A stretch of DNA of 28,942 bases from NCBI GenBank assembly GCA_000320545.1, contig ADNK01000902.1, forward strand, positions 1 to 28,942, written 5' to 3'. Positions 20,153-27,621 of this stretch are shown piece after piece (positions within the stretch are counted from its first letter, which is position 1; every line of letters begins with the position of its first letter). Both the position numbers and the translations under genes were made by a program. The notes under the pieces are model-generated. The model was not told the DNA's origin and did not search any database. It saw only the letters and a program-made list of their open reading frames with translations. Source of the stretch: Bigelowiella natans CCMP2755. Lineage: Eukaryota > Cercozoa > Chlorarachniophyceae.

Positions 20153-21253
20153 TCAACTAACAAAGAATCCCCTATCAACTTGCTTTCTTTTTCGCTTACT
20201 TGTCCGTATTTCAACAGGTTCATCGGTCCACTTCTCCCTCGGTTTCGGTGTTTTTTTCTCAATTGCTTTTTTCACTATTTCGTTTTCAGCAGGTTTCAGT
20301 TGATTCTTGCTGAAAGTTTTGTCTAAAACACCTTCCAAAATATATCTTACTGGTCGGTCAGGTAACAATAATATGTTTTCAATTTTATGCGGTTTCAACG
20401 AATATCTTATGTCGCCCTCCCTAAAATTGCCTATTTGTTTCTCTCCTTTAAAATTCACAGGATAATCCAATTTGTATCTCACCTTCCTACCGACCTCGTA
20501 CAAATCACAATCACCTCCCTCCTTACAAGGAACTTTTCCTGTCTGCTTCAACTTCTTCACCTTAGCATTCTCGTTCAACTTCTTCAATATGTCAGGTAAT
20601 AACTTTAACCACTGCTTACTTACTTTATCGTTCTCTAATTCTTTTACCAACTGAGTTTTAATGATGATACTACCGATACTCTTATTTCGTGCTTCCACAT
20701 TTGCCTGTTGACTATGCCTAGCAACACCTGCTCTTCTTAAATATATCCCTTTCTCTCTCAAATACCCATCCAATCCTTTTTTAAACTCACTACCAGCATC
20801 TACCTGAAGGATTTTCGGCGGTTTTAACACCTTGTTCTCGTAATACACCTTGTCTATCGCTTTTCTTACCGCTTCAGCAGTTCTGTATCGTAGAGGTATA
20901 GCATCAGTTTGTTTAGTATGATTATCTACTGCTACTAATAAATATCTAAACCCACTATCATTAGGTAGATAGAGCAAGTCCATCTGTCCTCGCTTACCTG
21001 GATACCCATAGGCATCGTTGTGGGTTGCTTTTACTTCAGGGTCTTGCTTTTTCTCCCTGGTCAGTTCATCTACTAAATCCTTACTCTTCTTGCCGATTAA
21101 ACTTCCCAGTATGGTTGGTTTCTTCTTTCGTTTGACTATCTTTTTCCGTTTGACTATCTTTTTCACTATTTTCTTTTTAGGCATTTCAGTTTCAGTATCA
21201 GTATCATCATCATCACTACTGCTTTCACTACTATAAGGTTCTTTCTCGTCCAT
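20153..21253 (-). CDS. Retroviral-type (rve) DDE integrase of polinton/PLV kind
   Basis: The 366-residue protein would insert the element into host DNA. The RNase H-like core runs from about residue 85 to 215: first Asp in GQMDLLYLP (D92), second in LQVDAGSEF (D152), Glu in ANVEARNKS (E187), with D and E 35 positions apart. The C-terminal part (about 245-330, YELGRKV-like VGRKVRYKLDYPV, then FREGDIRYSL and YILEGVLDKTFSKNQLKP) resembles the SH3/chromo-like domain of Polinton integrases. The HHCC zinc-binding domain usual at the N-terminus is not visible; instead there is an acidic stretch (8-24) and a Lys/Arg/Ile/Val repeat (25-45) that may act as nuclear signal. The start is preceded by TATAT, as for other genes of the element, and is divergent from the small ORF at 21296. 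Confidence 0.92.
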   Translation of the reverse strand: MDEKEPYSSESSSDDDDTDTETEMPKKKIVKKIVKRKKIVKRKKKPTILGSLIGKKSKDLVDELTREKKQDPEVKATHNDAYGYPGKRGQMDLLYLPNDSGFRYLLVAVDNHTKQTDAIPLRYRTAEAVRKAIDKVYYENKVLKPPKILQVDAGSEFKKGLDGYLREKGIYLRRAGVARHSQQANVEARNKSIGSIIIKTQLVKELENDKVSKQWLKLLPDILKKLNENAKVKKLKQTGKVPCKEGGDCDLYEVGRKVRYKLDYPVNFKGEKQIGNFREGDIRYSLKPHKIENILLLPDRPVRYILEGVLDKTFSKNQLKPAENEIVKKAIEKKTPKPREKWTDEPVEIRTSKRKRKQVDRGFFVS

Positions 21254-21295
21254 ATATACATAATGTGAGATATAAAATATATGTAGTTTATTTTA
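21254..21295. promoter_or_regulatory. Divergent AT-rich promoter between integrase and small ORF
   Basis: Only 42 bp separate the two start codons. On the minus strand the integrase ATG follows TGTATAT directly; on the plus strand TATAAAATATATG lies about 15 bp before the other start. Confidence 0.5.
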
Positions 21296-21490
21296 ATGGA
21301 TAAAGAAATAGAACGAATACTCATACACAAGGGATTAAGCAAAGGAATAATAAGTATGATAGATGAATACCTACATCAAAGTTATTTAGTGTGTTTAACT
21401 CACAATTTCCGCAGACTTAACAATAGTCCTAAACTTAAGTTCATCAACAAATTAAATTTTAAAAAAAAAATATGTAAATTAATAATATAG
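21296..21490 (+). CDS. Small hypothetical protein (64 aa)
   Basis: Unrecognised. The product is basic, with a Lys-rich end (NKLNFKKKICKLII) and a predicted helical N-terminus. It starts shortly after an AT-rich promoter-like stretch and is followed 4 bp later by another small ORF in the same direction, which supports a small two-gene unit. No known motif is seen. Confidence 0.5.
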   Translation: MDKEIERILIHKGLSKGIISMIDEYLHQSYLVCLTHNFRRLNNSPKLKFINKLNFKKKICKLII

Positions 21491-21494
21491 AAAT

Positions 21495-21671
21495 ATGATA
21501 AAGTTAATATATGATTTAATCGTAAATTTGCTACCAGACAATTTTACAACATACAGAAATGATGATGCTGTTGTGGTTTATGACAGGTCAGTGTGGAAGA
21601 TGGAAAGCAAAGACGATGCTATCTTATTGATTAAGAAGAATATATGTAATATGTCAATAATAAATTGTTAA
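21495..21671 (+). CDS. Small hypothetical protein (58 aa)
   Basis: ATG at 21495, TAA at 21669-21671. The product starts MIKLIYDLIVNLLPDNF and contains DDAVVVYDRSVWKMES. I do not recognise it. It is placed between two plus-strand viral genes, begins right after the previous stop, and is followed by a hairpin that could end its transcript. The balanced composition and lack of low complexity favour a real gene, but its size leaves doubt. Confidence 0.45.
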   Translation: MIKLIYDLIVNLLPDNFTTYRNDDAVVVYDRSVWKMESKDDAILLIKKNICNMSIINC

Positions 21672-21694
21672 TATATATTTATTCCAGATTTCAT

Positions 21695-21729
21695 TTTCAA
21701 CACTTTAGACACCCTTAAAGGTGTTGAAA
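21695..21729 (+). terminator. Hairpin at a viral gene 3' end
   Basis: TTTCAACAC at 21695-21703 pairs with GTGTTGAAA at 21721-21729, and the stem continues with TTTA/TAAA across a one-base bulge; the loop is about 8 nt. It lies 23 bp after the small ORF's stop and before the RNR gene. A role as transcript 3'-end signal is inferred by analogy with hairpins used by mimiviruses and their virophages. Confidence 0.5.
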
Positions 21730-21757
21730 CACAATATTAAATTAAATATAAAAATAT

Positions 21758-21771
21758 ATAGTATAATATAT
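21758..21771 (+). promoter_or_regulatory. TATA-like start context of the RNR gene
   Basis: ATAGTATAATATAT runs straight into the ATG at 21772. The same TATATATG arrangement precedes other genes of the element. Confidence 0.45.
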
Positions 21772-22731
21772 ATGAATAGTATACTCAAAGATGTTGATAG
21801 AACTTCTCTCTTTCCAATCAGGCACAAAGACATATGGAATGCCTACAAGATACAACAAGCAGGATACTGGACTGCCGAAGAAATAGATTTCAGTAATGAT
21901 GCCGATGACTTCTCCAAATTAAGTCAGGACGAACAAAAGTACTTAAAATATACCCTCATCTTCTTTGCGAATAGTGATATTGAAGTGAATGAAATGATAA
22001 ATAGGAATCTATACGAGGAGTTTAAGGCATTAGAAATTCGTATGTGCTACGACTTTCAAAGGCAAATGGAAAATATACACACAGAAACATACAATCTACA
22101 GATAGATACTTTGATAAAAGATAAAAAAGAAAAAGAGGATTTAATAAATGCTGTAAAGAATAATCCTATCATAGAACAAAAGATTAACTTCTGTAGGAAA
22201 CAGGTCTTGTTGTACAACTCCATACAGCATAAATTGATATGTCAGGTCATCTTTGAAGGCATATTCTTCGCTTCCTCGTTCGCTTGTATTTACTACTTCA
22301 AGCAGAAAGGTATATTGAAAGGTCTAACTTTATCTAATGAATTTATCAGCAGAGATGAGAACCTACATTATAGTTTCAGTATTATGCTATACAATAAGTT
22401 AGAGAAGAGACTATCACAAGCAGAAGTAGCGGTCTTGTTTGATAAGGCACTATGTATTGAGCGAGACTTCATCACACAAGCATTGCCTGTTAGATTGTTA
22501 GGAATGAATGCGGATATGATGTTAGACTATATCAAATTCACAATAGACAACATATTACTCAAATTAGGTTATGATACAATCCACAATGTGAGTAATCCTT
22601 TGACCTGGATGGAAAGACTGGATTTACAAGGCAAGACCAATTTCTTTGAGAGTAGAGAAAGCAACTACCAATCTGCTAATGTATTAAACGAGAACAAAGA
22701 AGACATCTTTGAAGTAGATTTCAATTTTTAA
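21772..22731 (+). CDS. Ribonucleoside-diphosphate reductase, small subunit (class I R2)
   Basis: R2 holds the di-iron centre and tyrosyl radical needed to turn ribonucleotides into deoxyribonucleotides; it works with a large subunit R1, which is not in this window and may come from the host or a co-infecting virus. The 319-residue product has all expected ligands in order: Asp69 (FFANSD), Glu100 and His103 (MENIHTETY), Glu162 (VIFEGIFFASSF), Glu196 and His199 (ISRDENLH), and the radical tyrosine Tyr107. The C-terminal tail ends in an acidic-aromatic stretch (EDIFEVDFNF) like that by which R2 docks to R1. The start at 21772 is preferred over upstream codons since it follows the TATATAT motif and matches the usual R2 N-terminus. 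It appears complete and functional. Confidence 0.95.
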   Translation: MNSILKDVDRTSLFPIRHKDIWNAYKIQQAGYWTAEEIDFSNDADDFSKLSQDEQKYLKYTLIFFANSDIEVNEMINRNLYEEFKALEIRMCYDFQRQMENIHTETYNLQIDTLIKDKKEKEDLINAVKNNPIIEQKINFCRKQVLLYNSIQHKLICQVIFEGIFFASSFACIYYFKQKGILKGLTLSNEFISRDENLHYSFSIMLYNKLEKRLSQAEVAVLFDKALCIERDFITQALPVRLLGMNADMMLDYIKFTIDNILLKLGYDTIHNVSNPLTWMERLDLQGKTNFFESRESNYQSANVLNENKEDIFEVDFNF

Positions 22732-22746
22732 TCTAAATTATTATAG

Positions 22747-22956
22747 ATGCTACTGGAAATAGTTAGACTATTACAATTACAACTACGATTAACAAGATTA
22801 AGAAAAGAGATAAACAAATTGATAAAGCAAAACAAGAAACTGATAAAAGAGAACAGCAAATTGTTGATACAATTAAATATTATGAAACAACCCTTTGATG
22901 ACACTGGTGATTTAACTGATAGTGCTTTTAGGATGTTGATGGACGACGAAAAATAA
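22747..22956 (+). CDS. Small coiled-coil protein (69 aa)
   Basis: Unrecognised. Residues 1-47 form a leucine/isoleucine- and lysine-rich amphipathic helix (LRLTRLRKEINKLIKQNKK), a likely coiled coil; the rest is acidic with DDTGDLTDSAF. It lies 15 bp after the RNR stop on the same strand, probably in the same transcript. It could be a minor virion or scaffold protein, but nothing in the sequence decides this. Confidence 0.6.
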   Translation: MLLEIVRLLQLQLRLTRLRKEINKLIKQNKKLIKENSKLLIQLNIMKQPFDDTGDLTDSAFRMLMDDEK

Positions 22957-22971
22957 TCTAATCTTTATTAA

Positions 22972-23082
22972 ATGATTGTAGTGTTATTAATATTAGGACT
23001 TATCTTTTCCATAGGATATACGATAGGAAAGATAGTAGCAAGGAACACGGATTTAGACCCCACCAACGATATTAGAGTATAA
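22972..23082 (+). CDS. Tiny one-helix membrane protein (36 aa)
   Basis: ATG at 22972, TAA at 23080-23082. Residues 2-18 (IVVLLILGLIFSIGYTI) form one membrane helix, followed by a short polar tail with basic then acidic residues. It starts 15 bp after the coiled-coil ORF and overlaps the 3' end of the opposite DUF5754-like gene by 11 bp. Small single-span proteins are common in virion gene sets of such elements; the actual role is unknown. Confidence 0.5.
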   Translation: MIVVLLILGLIFSIGYTIGKIVARNTDLDPTNDIRV

Positions 23083-23383
23083 TGAGATTAAATTTATCAG
23101 CATAGTCCTCTAAACTATCCTTCAAATCAGGTTTATTCCACAAGACCCAACGAGATAATGAACCAGCAGTCAGGAATTTGCTCCAATCTTCATTCTTCAT
23201 ATGCCTTGTCAGGTATCTATCTTTTCTGTTTATATCTTTATGTATCGTAAAGTCGCTATACCGACTATCTCCAAAGTCGGTGTGTTTTACTTTTATTATC
23301 CTTCCACCCTTATCAACATAAAAGAGCATCCTATGCTTCTTATTTTTAAGAGGTGATTTCATTAGTTTAATATATATTTTCAT
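23072..23383 (-). CDS. DUF5754-like protein of giant viruses and their satellites
   Basis: The 103-residue product carries the pattern I associate with DUF5754, a family of unknown function common in mimivirus-like giant viruses: FGDSRYSDFTIHKDINRKDR, YLTRHMKNEDW, and SRWVLWNKPDLKDSLEDY. The start at 23383 (MKIYIKLMKS) is chosen over the ATG at 23422 because the region between contains a strong hairpin and reads as AT-rich non-coding sequence. It is convergent with the plus-strand small genes and lies downstream of the capsid gene. The family link suggests gene exchange with large nucleocytoplasmic viruses; function is unknown. Confidence 0.75.
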   Translation of the reverse strand: MKIYIKLMKSPLKNKKHRMLFYVDKGGRIIKVKHTDFGDSRYSDFTIHKDINRKDRYLTRHMKNEDWSKFLTAGSLSRWVLWNKPDLKDSLEDYADKFNLIIL

Positions 23384-23398
23384 ATTATAATGATTAAC

Positions 23399-23432
23399 AT
23401 AAAATAAATTGTTAAAAAACAATTTATTTTAT
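23399..23432 (-). terminator. Strong AT hairpin downstream of the capsid gene
   Basis: A perfect 15-bp stem (23399-23413 with 23418-23432) encloses a 4-nt A loop. It lies about 70 bp beyond the capsid gene's stop and just upstream of the DUF5754-like start. Mimivirus and virophage transcripts are known to be cut and polyadenylated at such palindromes; the same use here is inferred. Confidence 0.6.
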
Positions 23433-23499
23433 ATTAAGAGGAAAAATAAATTTTTATTTATTTTTTCTTGTTCTTAACAAGAATATTATAATATAAAAT

Positions 23500-24552
23500 T
23501 TATAATAATGAAGAGAGTTTCTTTTTCATTCCACCACCACTTACGGATGCTTTACCTCCCATCTTTTTCTTGAGCACATTTGCTCCCATTTTAAGAACGG
23601 CATCTTGAACTTTAGGATTAGAGGCAATATTTTTCACAGTTTTCCCAACTTTAGATGCTAAACTGCTAAAGAACCCTGAACCGACTAATTTGTTTTCAAC
23701 ATCACTTCCTCCAAATTGTGCTGATAATACATCCTGTTCTGTAATAAGGTTCTTAACAATCATAGAAGAACCTGCTACAGTCTTGAAAAATCCTGATTGA
23801 GGGGTCATAACTACAAGTTGAAGGTTTGGAATAGCAACATCACCCATTGCTGTAGGTTTCATACAGGTTGCTTGGAGTTGTAATGTGTAGTTTCCAATCA
23901 CACCTGGTGCTTGAGAAGGGTTTAATTCAATATCTTTACCCATTTTAGCAATGACAAAACCACCACTGGTGTGGATTTTTCTGCCTTTACTTCTACTGCT
24001 TCCAATATAGGTGTGGAAATCAATTTCTAATCCATTATCATAACTCATCTTGTATAATTTATCCACAGGCATTGTGTTTAAAAGACCGCTTCTGTTGTCA
24101 AAGGTAATGTTTAAATTTGTGATAGGAAAATAGAATTCGTTTTCAGTCGCATCATATGTTGTTTTCTTAACAGCAATAATTAAACTATCAGGGATACTTG
24201 GTAATGTTATGGTGGATGATAATATGGTTTTACTGTTGTTTATCCCTTGAGGAAAACCATTACTATCAATAGTTCTATATGTAGGAAACTCCATATATGG
24301 GACAATATTTTCAGGACTGACTTTGAGGTCTAAAGCAGGAGTTAAATACACAACATCTATATAACTTTGTAAAAATGGTCCTGGTTTATTCGCTAATGTA
24401 ACGAATTCTGCTCTACAGGTTACATCACCTGCTTGAGTGCCGATTCTGTTTCCATCGTAGCAGATTGCTCTGCTTGGGTCTTTAAAATTGATTTGGAGGG
24501 TAGCATTATTAACACCATATAAACCTACACTATGATAATTTCTCAGGAACAT
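23500..24552 (-). CDS. Major capsid protein, C-terminal part (second open segment)
   Basis: This 350-codon frame holds the second half of a capsid protein that I recognise from polinton-like elements: GLYGVNNATLQINF, SIPDSLIIAVKK, FPITNLNITFDNRSGLL, LYKMSYDNG, then HTSGGFVIAKMGKDIEL and APGVIGNYTLQLQ. The family is expected to adopt a double jelly roll and form the hexagonal capsid lattice. The ATG at 24552 is unlikely to be the true start, since it cuts into the family and the preceding segment in the same frame is the missing first half. The last 62 residues form a basic, Gly-rich tail beginning LVGSGFF, which looks like a protease-released extension. It lies last in the minus-strand virion block, followed by a strong hairpin. 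Confidence 0.75.
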   Translation of the reverse strand: MFLRNYHSVGLYGVNNATLQINFKDPSRAICYDGNRIGTQAGDVTCRAEFVTLANKPGPFLQSYIDVVYLTPALDLKVSPENIVPYMEFPTYRTIDSNGFPQGINNSKTILSSTITLPSIPDSLIIAVKKTTYDATENEFYFPITNLNITFDNRSGLLNTMPVDKLYKMSYDNGLEIDFHTYIGSSRSKGRKIHTSGGFVIAKMGKDIELNPSQAPGVIGNYTLQLQATCMKPTAMGDVAIPNLQLVVMTPQSGFFKTVAGSSMIVKNLITEQDVLSAQFGGSDVENKLVGSGFFSSLASKVGKTVKNIASNPKVQDAVLKMGANVLKKKMGGKASVSGGGMKKKLSSLL

Positions 24553-24607
24553 AGCATAAAGGACTAATCATAAGTTTCTCTTTGGATGTAAATTTTAGGA
24601 AAAATTT
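24530..24607 (-). other. Double frame change inside the major capsid gene
   Basis: Both capsid segments are in the same frame but are separated by an in-frame TAA (24595-24597) and TGA (24568-24570). Between them the -1 frame is open from 24601 to a TAG at 24530-24532 and encodes a family-like stretch (FTSKEKLMISPL). Entry to that frame falls exactly on A-AAT-TTT (24607-24601), a canonical -1 slippery heptamer that is also a T5 run; return needs a +1 change between about 24567 and 24530. Two single-base length changes in short homopolymers, whether mutation or sequencing error, would explain it equally well. Confidence 0.75.
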
Positions 24608-25323
24608 ATATTCTGTTTGGACAGCATCGCAACTGCTCTTGCGACTGGTTCACCATCTACATATGGATAAGCAACACCACCTATGGTCACATTTCCATTA
24701 AAGTTGTCCGCTAAAACATCGCCATTAGCATCTACAAAGTTCACATCAAAATGTGCTCCATTCTTGTGGTAGAATTTATCGCCGTCAAAGAACCCAGTAA
24801 TACTATTATTGAATGCCCCTTTGCCTTCGCTATATTTTCCATAAGGTGATAAATAGGAAGGGCAAATCGCACTGCTACTGTCATATTTTGGGTCAGTAGT
24901 CATTAGAAGCAACTGCTCGTTGATGGATTGGTCTAAATTGGTTGTGGATACTGTATCGTTGATTTGTAGACTCATTGTGGAAACCATTCTGTGTAAAGGG
25001 AAGTTGTTTAATGATAAGATTTCACTTAAGGTTGCGATTTTAGCATTAGCAGCAGGGTTTCCACCAGCACCAAAATCAGCATTAGTATTAAAATCACCTC
25101 TATTTAAGGTGACTAAAAGGGTGACCTCGCTAGTCCAGTTTATCTTACGGTCAACGAAGACATTTAAAGAAGGTATGGTAATGTTATAGTTTTGATTACT
25201 CGCACTTGCGGATAAGGATTTAATCTGTTTGTTATTGACTGACATAGAACTCTTAGAGATTTTGTATTCAGGTGGTAACTGAACTGTTCTAGCATCATAA
25301 ACTGCTTTCTTACTTAAATTCAT
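24595..25323 (-). CDS. Major capsid protein, N-terminal part (first open segment)
   Basis: The 242-codon frame begins right after TATAT at 25323 and holds the first jelly-roll half: YKISKSSMSVNNKQIKSLSA, ITIPSLNVFVDRKINWTSEV, FPLHRMVSTMSLQINDT and a long loop region ending VARAVAMLSKQNINF. Together with the next segment the length (about 600 residues) is what is usual for the capsid proteins of polinton-like viruses and virophages. Taken alone it would be a truncated, probably unstable product. The penton candidate lies 30 bp upstream on the same strand, as in the usual order of such genes. Assignment rests on remembered family wording, not on a structure search. Confidence 0.7.
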   Translation of the reverse strand: MNLSKKAVYDARTVQLPPEYKISKSSMSVNNKQIKSLSASASNQNYNITIPSLNVFVDRKINWTSEVTLLVTLNRGDFNTNADFGAGGNPAANAKIATLSEILSLNNFPLHRMVSTMSLQINDTVSTTNLDQSINEQLLLMTTDPKYDSSSAICPSYLSPYGKYSEGKGAFNNSITGFFDGDKFYHKNGAHFDVNFVDANGDVLADNFNGNVTIGGVAYPYVDGEPVARAVAMLSKQNINFS

Positions 25324-25353
25324 ATATAATTACACCGAGAAAAAAAATTTAAA

Positions 25354-26643
25354 CTATTTTTGCTTTCGTTGAAACATTAGTTTTAGATGGATGCTACTTT
25401 TGTTAGGCATTCGTATAGGGACTAAATCACCTGTCAACCGATGCTTCCAAAATGCCGAAATCTGTATACTTTTTAAGGGGATGTTCGCAGAGGTAAAGTT
25501 AATATATCTGTATTCACCGCTTGGGACATAGGTAATCGTTCCGCTGTAATCATCGGCACTACTAATACCTACTGTCATATCACTAATAACCTTTTGGGAT
25601 GTATCTTGCCTACTATCGCTTACTTGCTGTTTGTCCACAAATTCTAAAGGTGTTCCCGTAATTTCACTCTCAATGGGAATGATATTGGTAGTAAATACAA
25701 TCGCACTGACAGGACACCATAAACTGCTTACACTCTCATAGTCTTGGGATAAAATACTATATGTTTTATTTCCTTTGGTGAGTGAATGAATGTCTAAATC
25801 ATCCTCAATTGGTAGAATATCGTAGGCACATCCTGGTATAGACATATTTTCTACTATATCAGTAATCGTGCCTCTGTTATATTCTATAGTGTTTTTAAGG
25901 TCGCCTCCTATATAGTTGTGATGAAAATTGCTAAACAGTAAAAAGAGATTGCTGTTAAAAAACAATCTACCTTTCACATCAAAAATGGTATTGTTGAACC
26001 TGTTGTTTTTCTTTCCGTGTACATCCTTGTCTAAATAAAGTTTAAATAACTGCGAACTCTCTTCATAATAAAGTATAGGTGCTTTGAGATTGTCTAAATG
26101 TGTTATTTCATCAGGAAGAAGACCTGGGACTTCTGCTTTACATTTAGCAATCAGGTTGTCGTGACATCGTTTAAGAGTTTTGTTTATCAAGTGTGCTATA
26201 TGACTATATGTAGAGACATAGTAATAATTCGTAGATAAATCCATCTGCTTCCCTACAGTTGTAGGTGGACTGGTGTTTTTGTTCTGGGTTTCAAAATAGA
26301 CAGTTTCGGTCTGAGACTTTTTGTGATGTATCCCATTTTGAATAAAGTGGTAGAACAGAGTTATCTTGTAAATGGTCTTATTCGCATCGCTCTGGTCCCG
26401 CTCAATTTCAGGTATGAATATAGGGATTTCTCTACCTACACCATTTAATTGAAACCGAATGATGGAGAAATACCAACTGCTGACATCGTCTAATAATGCC
26501 TTTGATAGGGTGTCTGTATAACTTACCACAGGATTATCCTTATTGCTGTCTATGGTCTCGTTATTTACAATATCTAAATTGTAATAAAGGTGGTCTTGAT
26601 GCTCCTTGTTAAAATTGTTCATAGCAAATACATAACTATTCAT
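25354..26643 (-). CDS. Penton / minor capsid protein candidate
   Basis: The 429-residue product is not enzymatic. Its C-terminal third (SSLWCPVSAIVFTTNIIPI, TYVPSGEYRYINFTSANIPL, ISAFWKHRLTGDLVPIRM, LKLMFQRK) is a beta-rich block that I have seen next to capsid proteins in polinton-like viruses, and it is the likely single jelly roll that closes the capsid vertices. The N-terminal part (SYTDTLSKALLDDVSSWYFSIIRFQLNG and later FNSNLFLLFSNF) also looks beta-rich and may be an insertion or second domain. It sits between the capsid gene and the basic minor virion protein on one strand with gaps of about 25-30 bp, consistent with a virion gene block. It is intact. The exact label penton is inference. 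Confidence 0.65.
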   Translation of the reverse strand: MNSYVFAMNNFNKEHQDHLYYNLDIVNNETIDSNKDNPVVSYTDTLSKALLDDVSSWYFSIIRFQLNGVGREIPIFIPEIERDQSDANKTIYKITLFYHFIQNGIHHKKSQTETVYFETQNKNTSPPTTVGKQMDLSTNYYYVSTYSHIAHLINKTLKRCHDNLIAKCKAEVPGLLPDEITHLDNLKAPILYYEESSQLFKLYLDKDVHGKKNNRFNNTIFDVKGRLFFNSNLFLLFSNFHHNYIGGDLKNTIEYNRGTITDIVENMSIPGCAYDILPIEDDLDIHSLTKGNKTYSILSQDYESVSSLWCPVSAIVFTTNIIPIESEITGTPLEFVDKQQVSDSRQDTSQKVISDMTVGISSADDYSGTITYVPSGEYRYINFTSANIPLKSIQISAFWKHRLTGDLVPIRMPNKSSIHLKLMFQRKQK

Positions 26644-26650
26644 TATTAAT

Positions 26651-26666
26651 AAAATTTAGAAATTTT
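26651..26666 (-). terminator. Weak AT hairpin after the minor virion gene
   Basis: AAAATTT and AAATTTT flank two bases, directly beyond the stop at 26669. The stem is short and purely A/T, so chance is likely in this AT-rich spacer. Confidence 0.25.
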
Positions 26667-26668
26667 TT

Positions 26669-27559
26669 TTAATATTTTAAATTGTTTTTTTTTATGTATT
26701 GTGATGCTTCAATAAACTTTAGTCCCTTATCTTTCATCAATTTCTTAATCAAAGCACCCCTTCGTTTCCTTGGGTCGTTTGGATTTGTGGATTTGACCCT
26801 TGACTTAACAATCTTAAATCCTTTATCACATTGGATGATGTTGCTTCGGTTTGTTTTCCTTTTCTTTTCTGTACTGATGATGGTGGGTGTGATACGACGA
26901 GACGGTTTGGATTTTTTAGTTTTCCTTCCTTTTGTAACATCTACCTCATTGATTTCATCCAGCGATTTGCCTGTGTATTTAAGTGCGATGTTGTTCAGTC
27001 TTTCTCGTTCTGCTTCCTGTGCTTTTGTTCCACCTACTCGTTTACCTTTCCCTGATTTCTTTTCTTCGTCTATTATCACATTTGTTTTCTTATTCCCTTT
27101 GCTACTTTTCAACTTTTTATTTACCCTATCCATTATCCTTTTCTTAAATTCTTTGTTGCTTTCTACCCACTGAAATAGTTCTTTTGGAGGTTTGTCTACC
27201 ACTACCCAATCGTCTTTATTGTTGTCAGCACCTCCATAGTGGTATCCTTTTCCTTTGACTTTTTGAATGAGTGCCTTCACATTAATCTTTTTCTTCTTCT
27301 TCTTCTTTTTGTGTTTTACTCCAGATGCTTGGACGACTTCATTCGCTACATCCAGGACAGGTGCTATCTCAGGTAGTAATTTTTTACCTACTTTCATAGG
27401 TATTGAAAACCCCTGTTTAAAACCTTTGTGAAAGTCTTTCCAAAACCCAGCACCCATTAAATTCTTTAGTTGTTTAACTTCGTCATCCATTTCCATAATG
27501 TTTTTAGCATAGTGTAATCCTAACTCTGATGCTCGTGATTTATCAGCATTCTGTGTCAT
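26669..27559 (-). CDS. Basic minor virion protein, pVI-like (296 aa)
   Basis: The N-terminus has an acidic start, then NLMGAGFWKDFHKGFKQGF (about 33-51), an amphipathic segment of the type found in minor capsid proteins of polinton-like viruses, virophages and giant viruses and similar in plan to adenovirus protein VI. LMGAG fits the adenovirus protease pattern (M/I/L)XGX-G. A run of lysines (around 85-92) and several further Lys/Arg-rich patches follow, ending with LIKKLMKDKGLKFIEASQYIKKNNLKY, a SAP-like or DNA-binding-looking helix pair. Overall the protein is strongly basic, so it may link capsid and genome. It is the first gene of the minus-strand virion block; its ATG is preceded by TATATATATAT. 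The specific function is inferred from position and motif only. Confidence 0.7.
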   Translation of the reverse strand: MTQNADKSRASELGLHYAKNIMEMDDEVKQLKNLMGAGFWKDFHKGFKQGFSIPMKVGKKLLPEIAPVLDVANEVVQASGVKHKKKKKKKKINVKALIQKVKGKGYHYGGADNNKDDWVVVDKPPKELFQWVESNKEFKKRIMDRVNKKLKSSKGNKKTNVIIDEEKKSGKGKRVGGTKAQEAERERLNNIALKYTGKSLDEINEVDVTKGRKTKKSKPSRRITPTIISTEKKRKTNRSNIIQCDKGFKIVKSRVKSTNPNDPRKRRGALIKKLMKDKGLKFIEASQYIKKNNLKY

Positions 27560-27621
27560 ATATATATATAAATCATTAGATATTATTTTTTCTCAATAAA
27601 ATTTTCTATATAATAATTAAT
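27560..27621. promoter_or_regulatory. Divergent AT-rich promoter between minor virion gene and lipase
   Basis: A 62-bp spacer separates the two start codons. On the minus strand the ATG follows a TATATATATAT run directly; on the plus strand TCTATATAATAATTAAT precedes the lipase ATG. Confidence 0.55.

Noticed and set aside
20113-20262. Upstream extension of the viral ankyrin ORF
   Set aside because: It lies inside the integrase 3' end in another frame and shows no ankyrin repeat; the ATG at 20112 gives a clean start 40 bp after the integrase stop.
21721-21771. Earlier GTG start for the RNR small subunit
   Set aside because: The extra residues are AT-rich noise and include part of the upstream hairpin; the ATG at 21772 follows the TATATAT motif.
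23384-23422. Earlier ATG for the DUF5754-like gene
   Set aside because: This stretch holds one arm of the strong 23399-23432 hairpin and lies in AT-rich spacer; the family-like start is at 23383.
26682-27173. Plus-strand ORF rich in Phe/Ser/Leu
   Set aside because: Antisense shadow of the lysine-rich minor virion protein gene.
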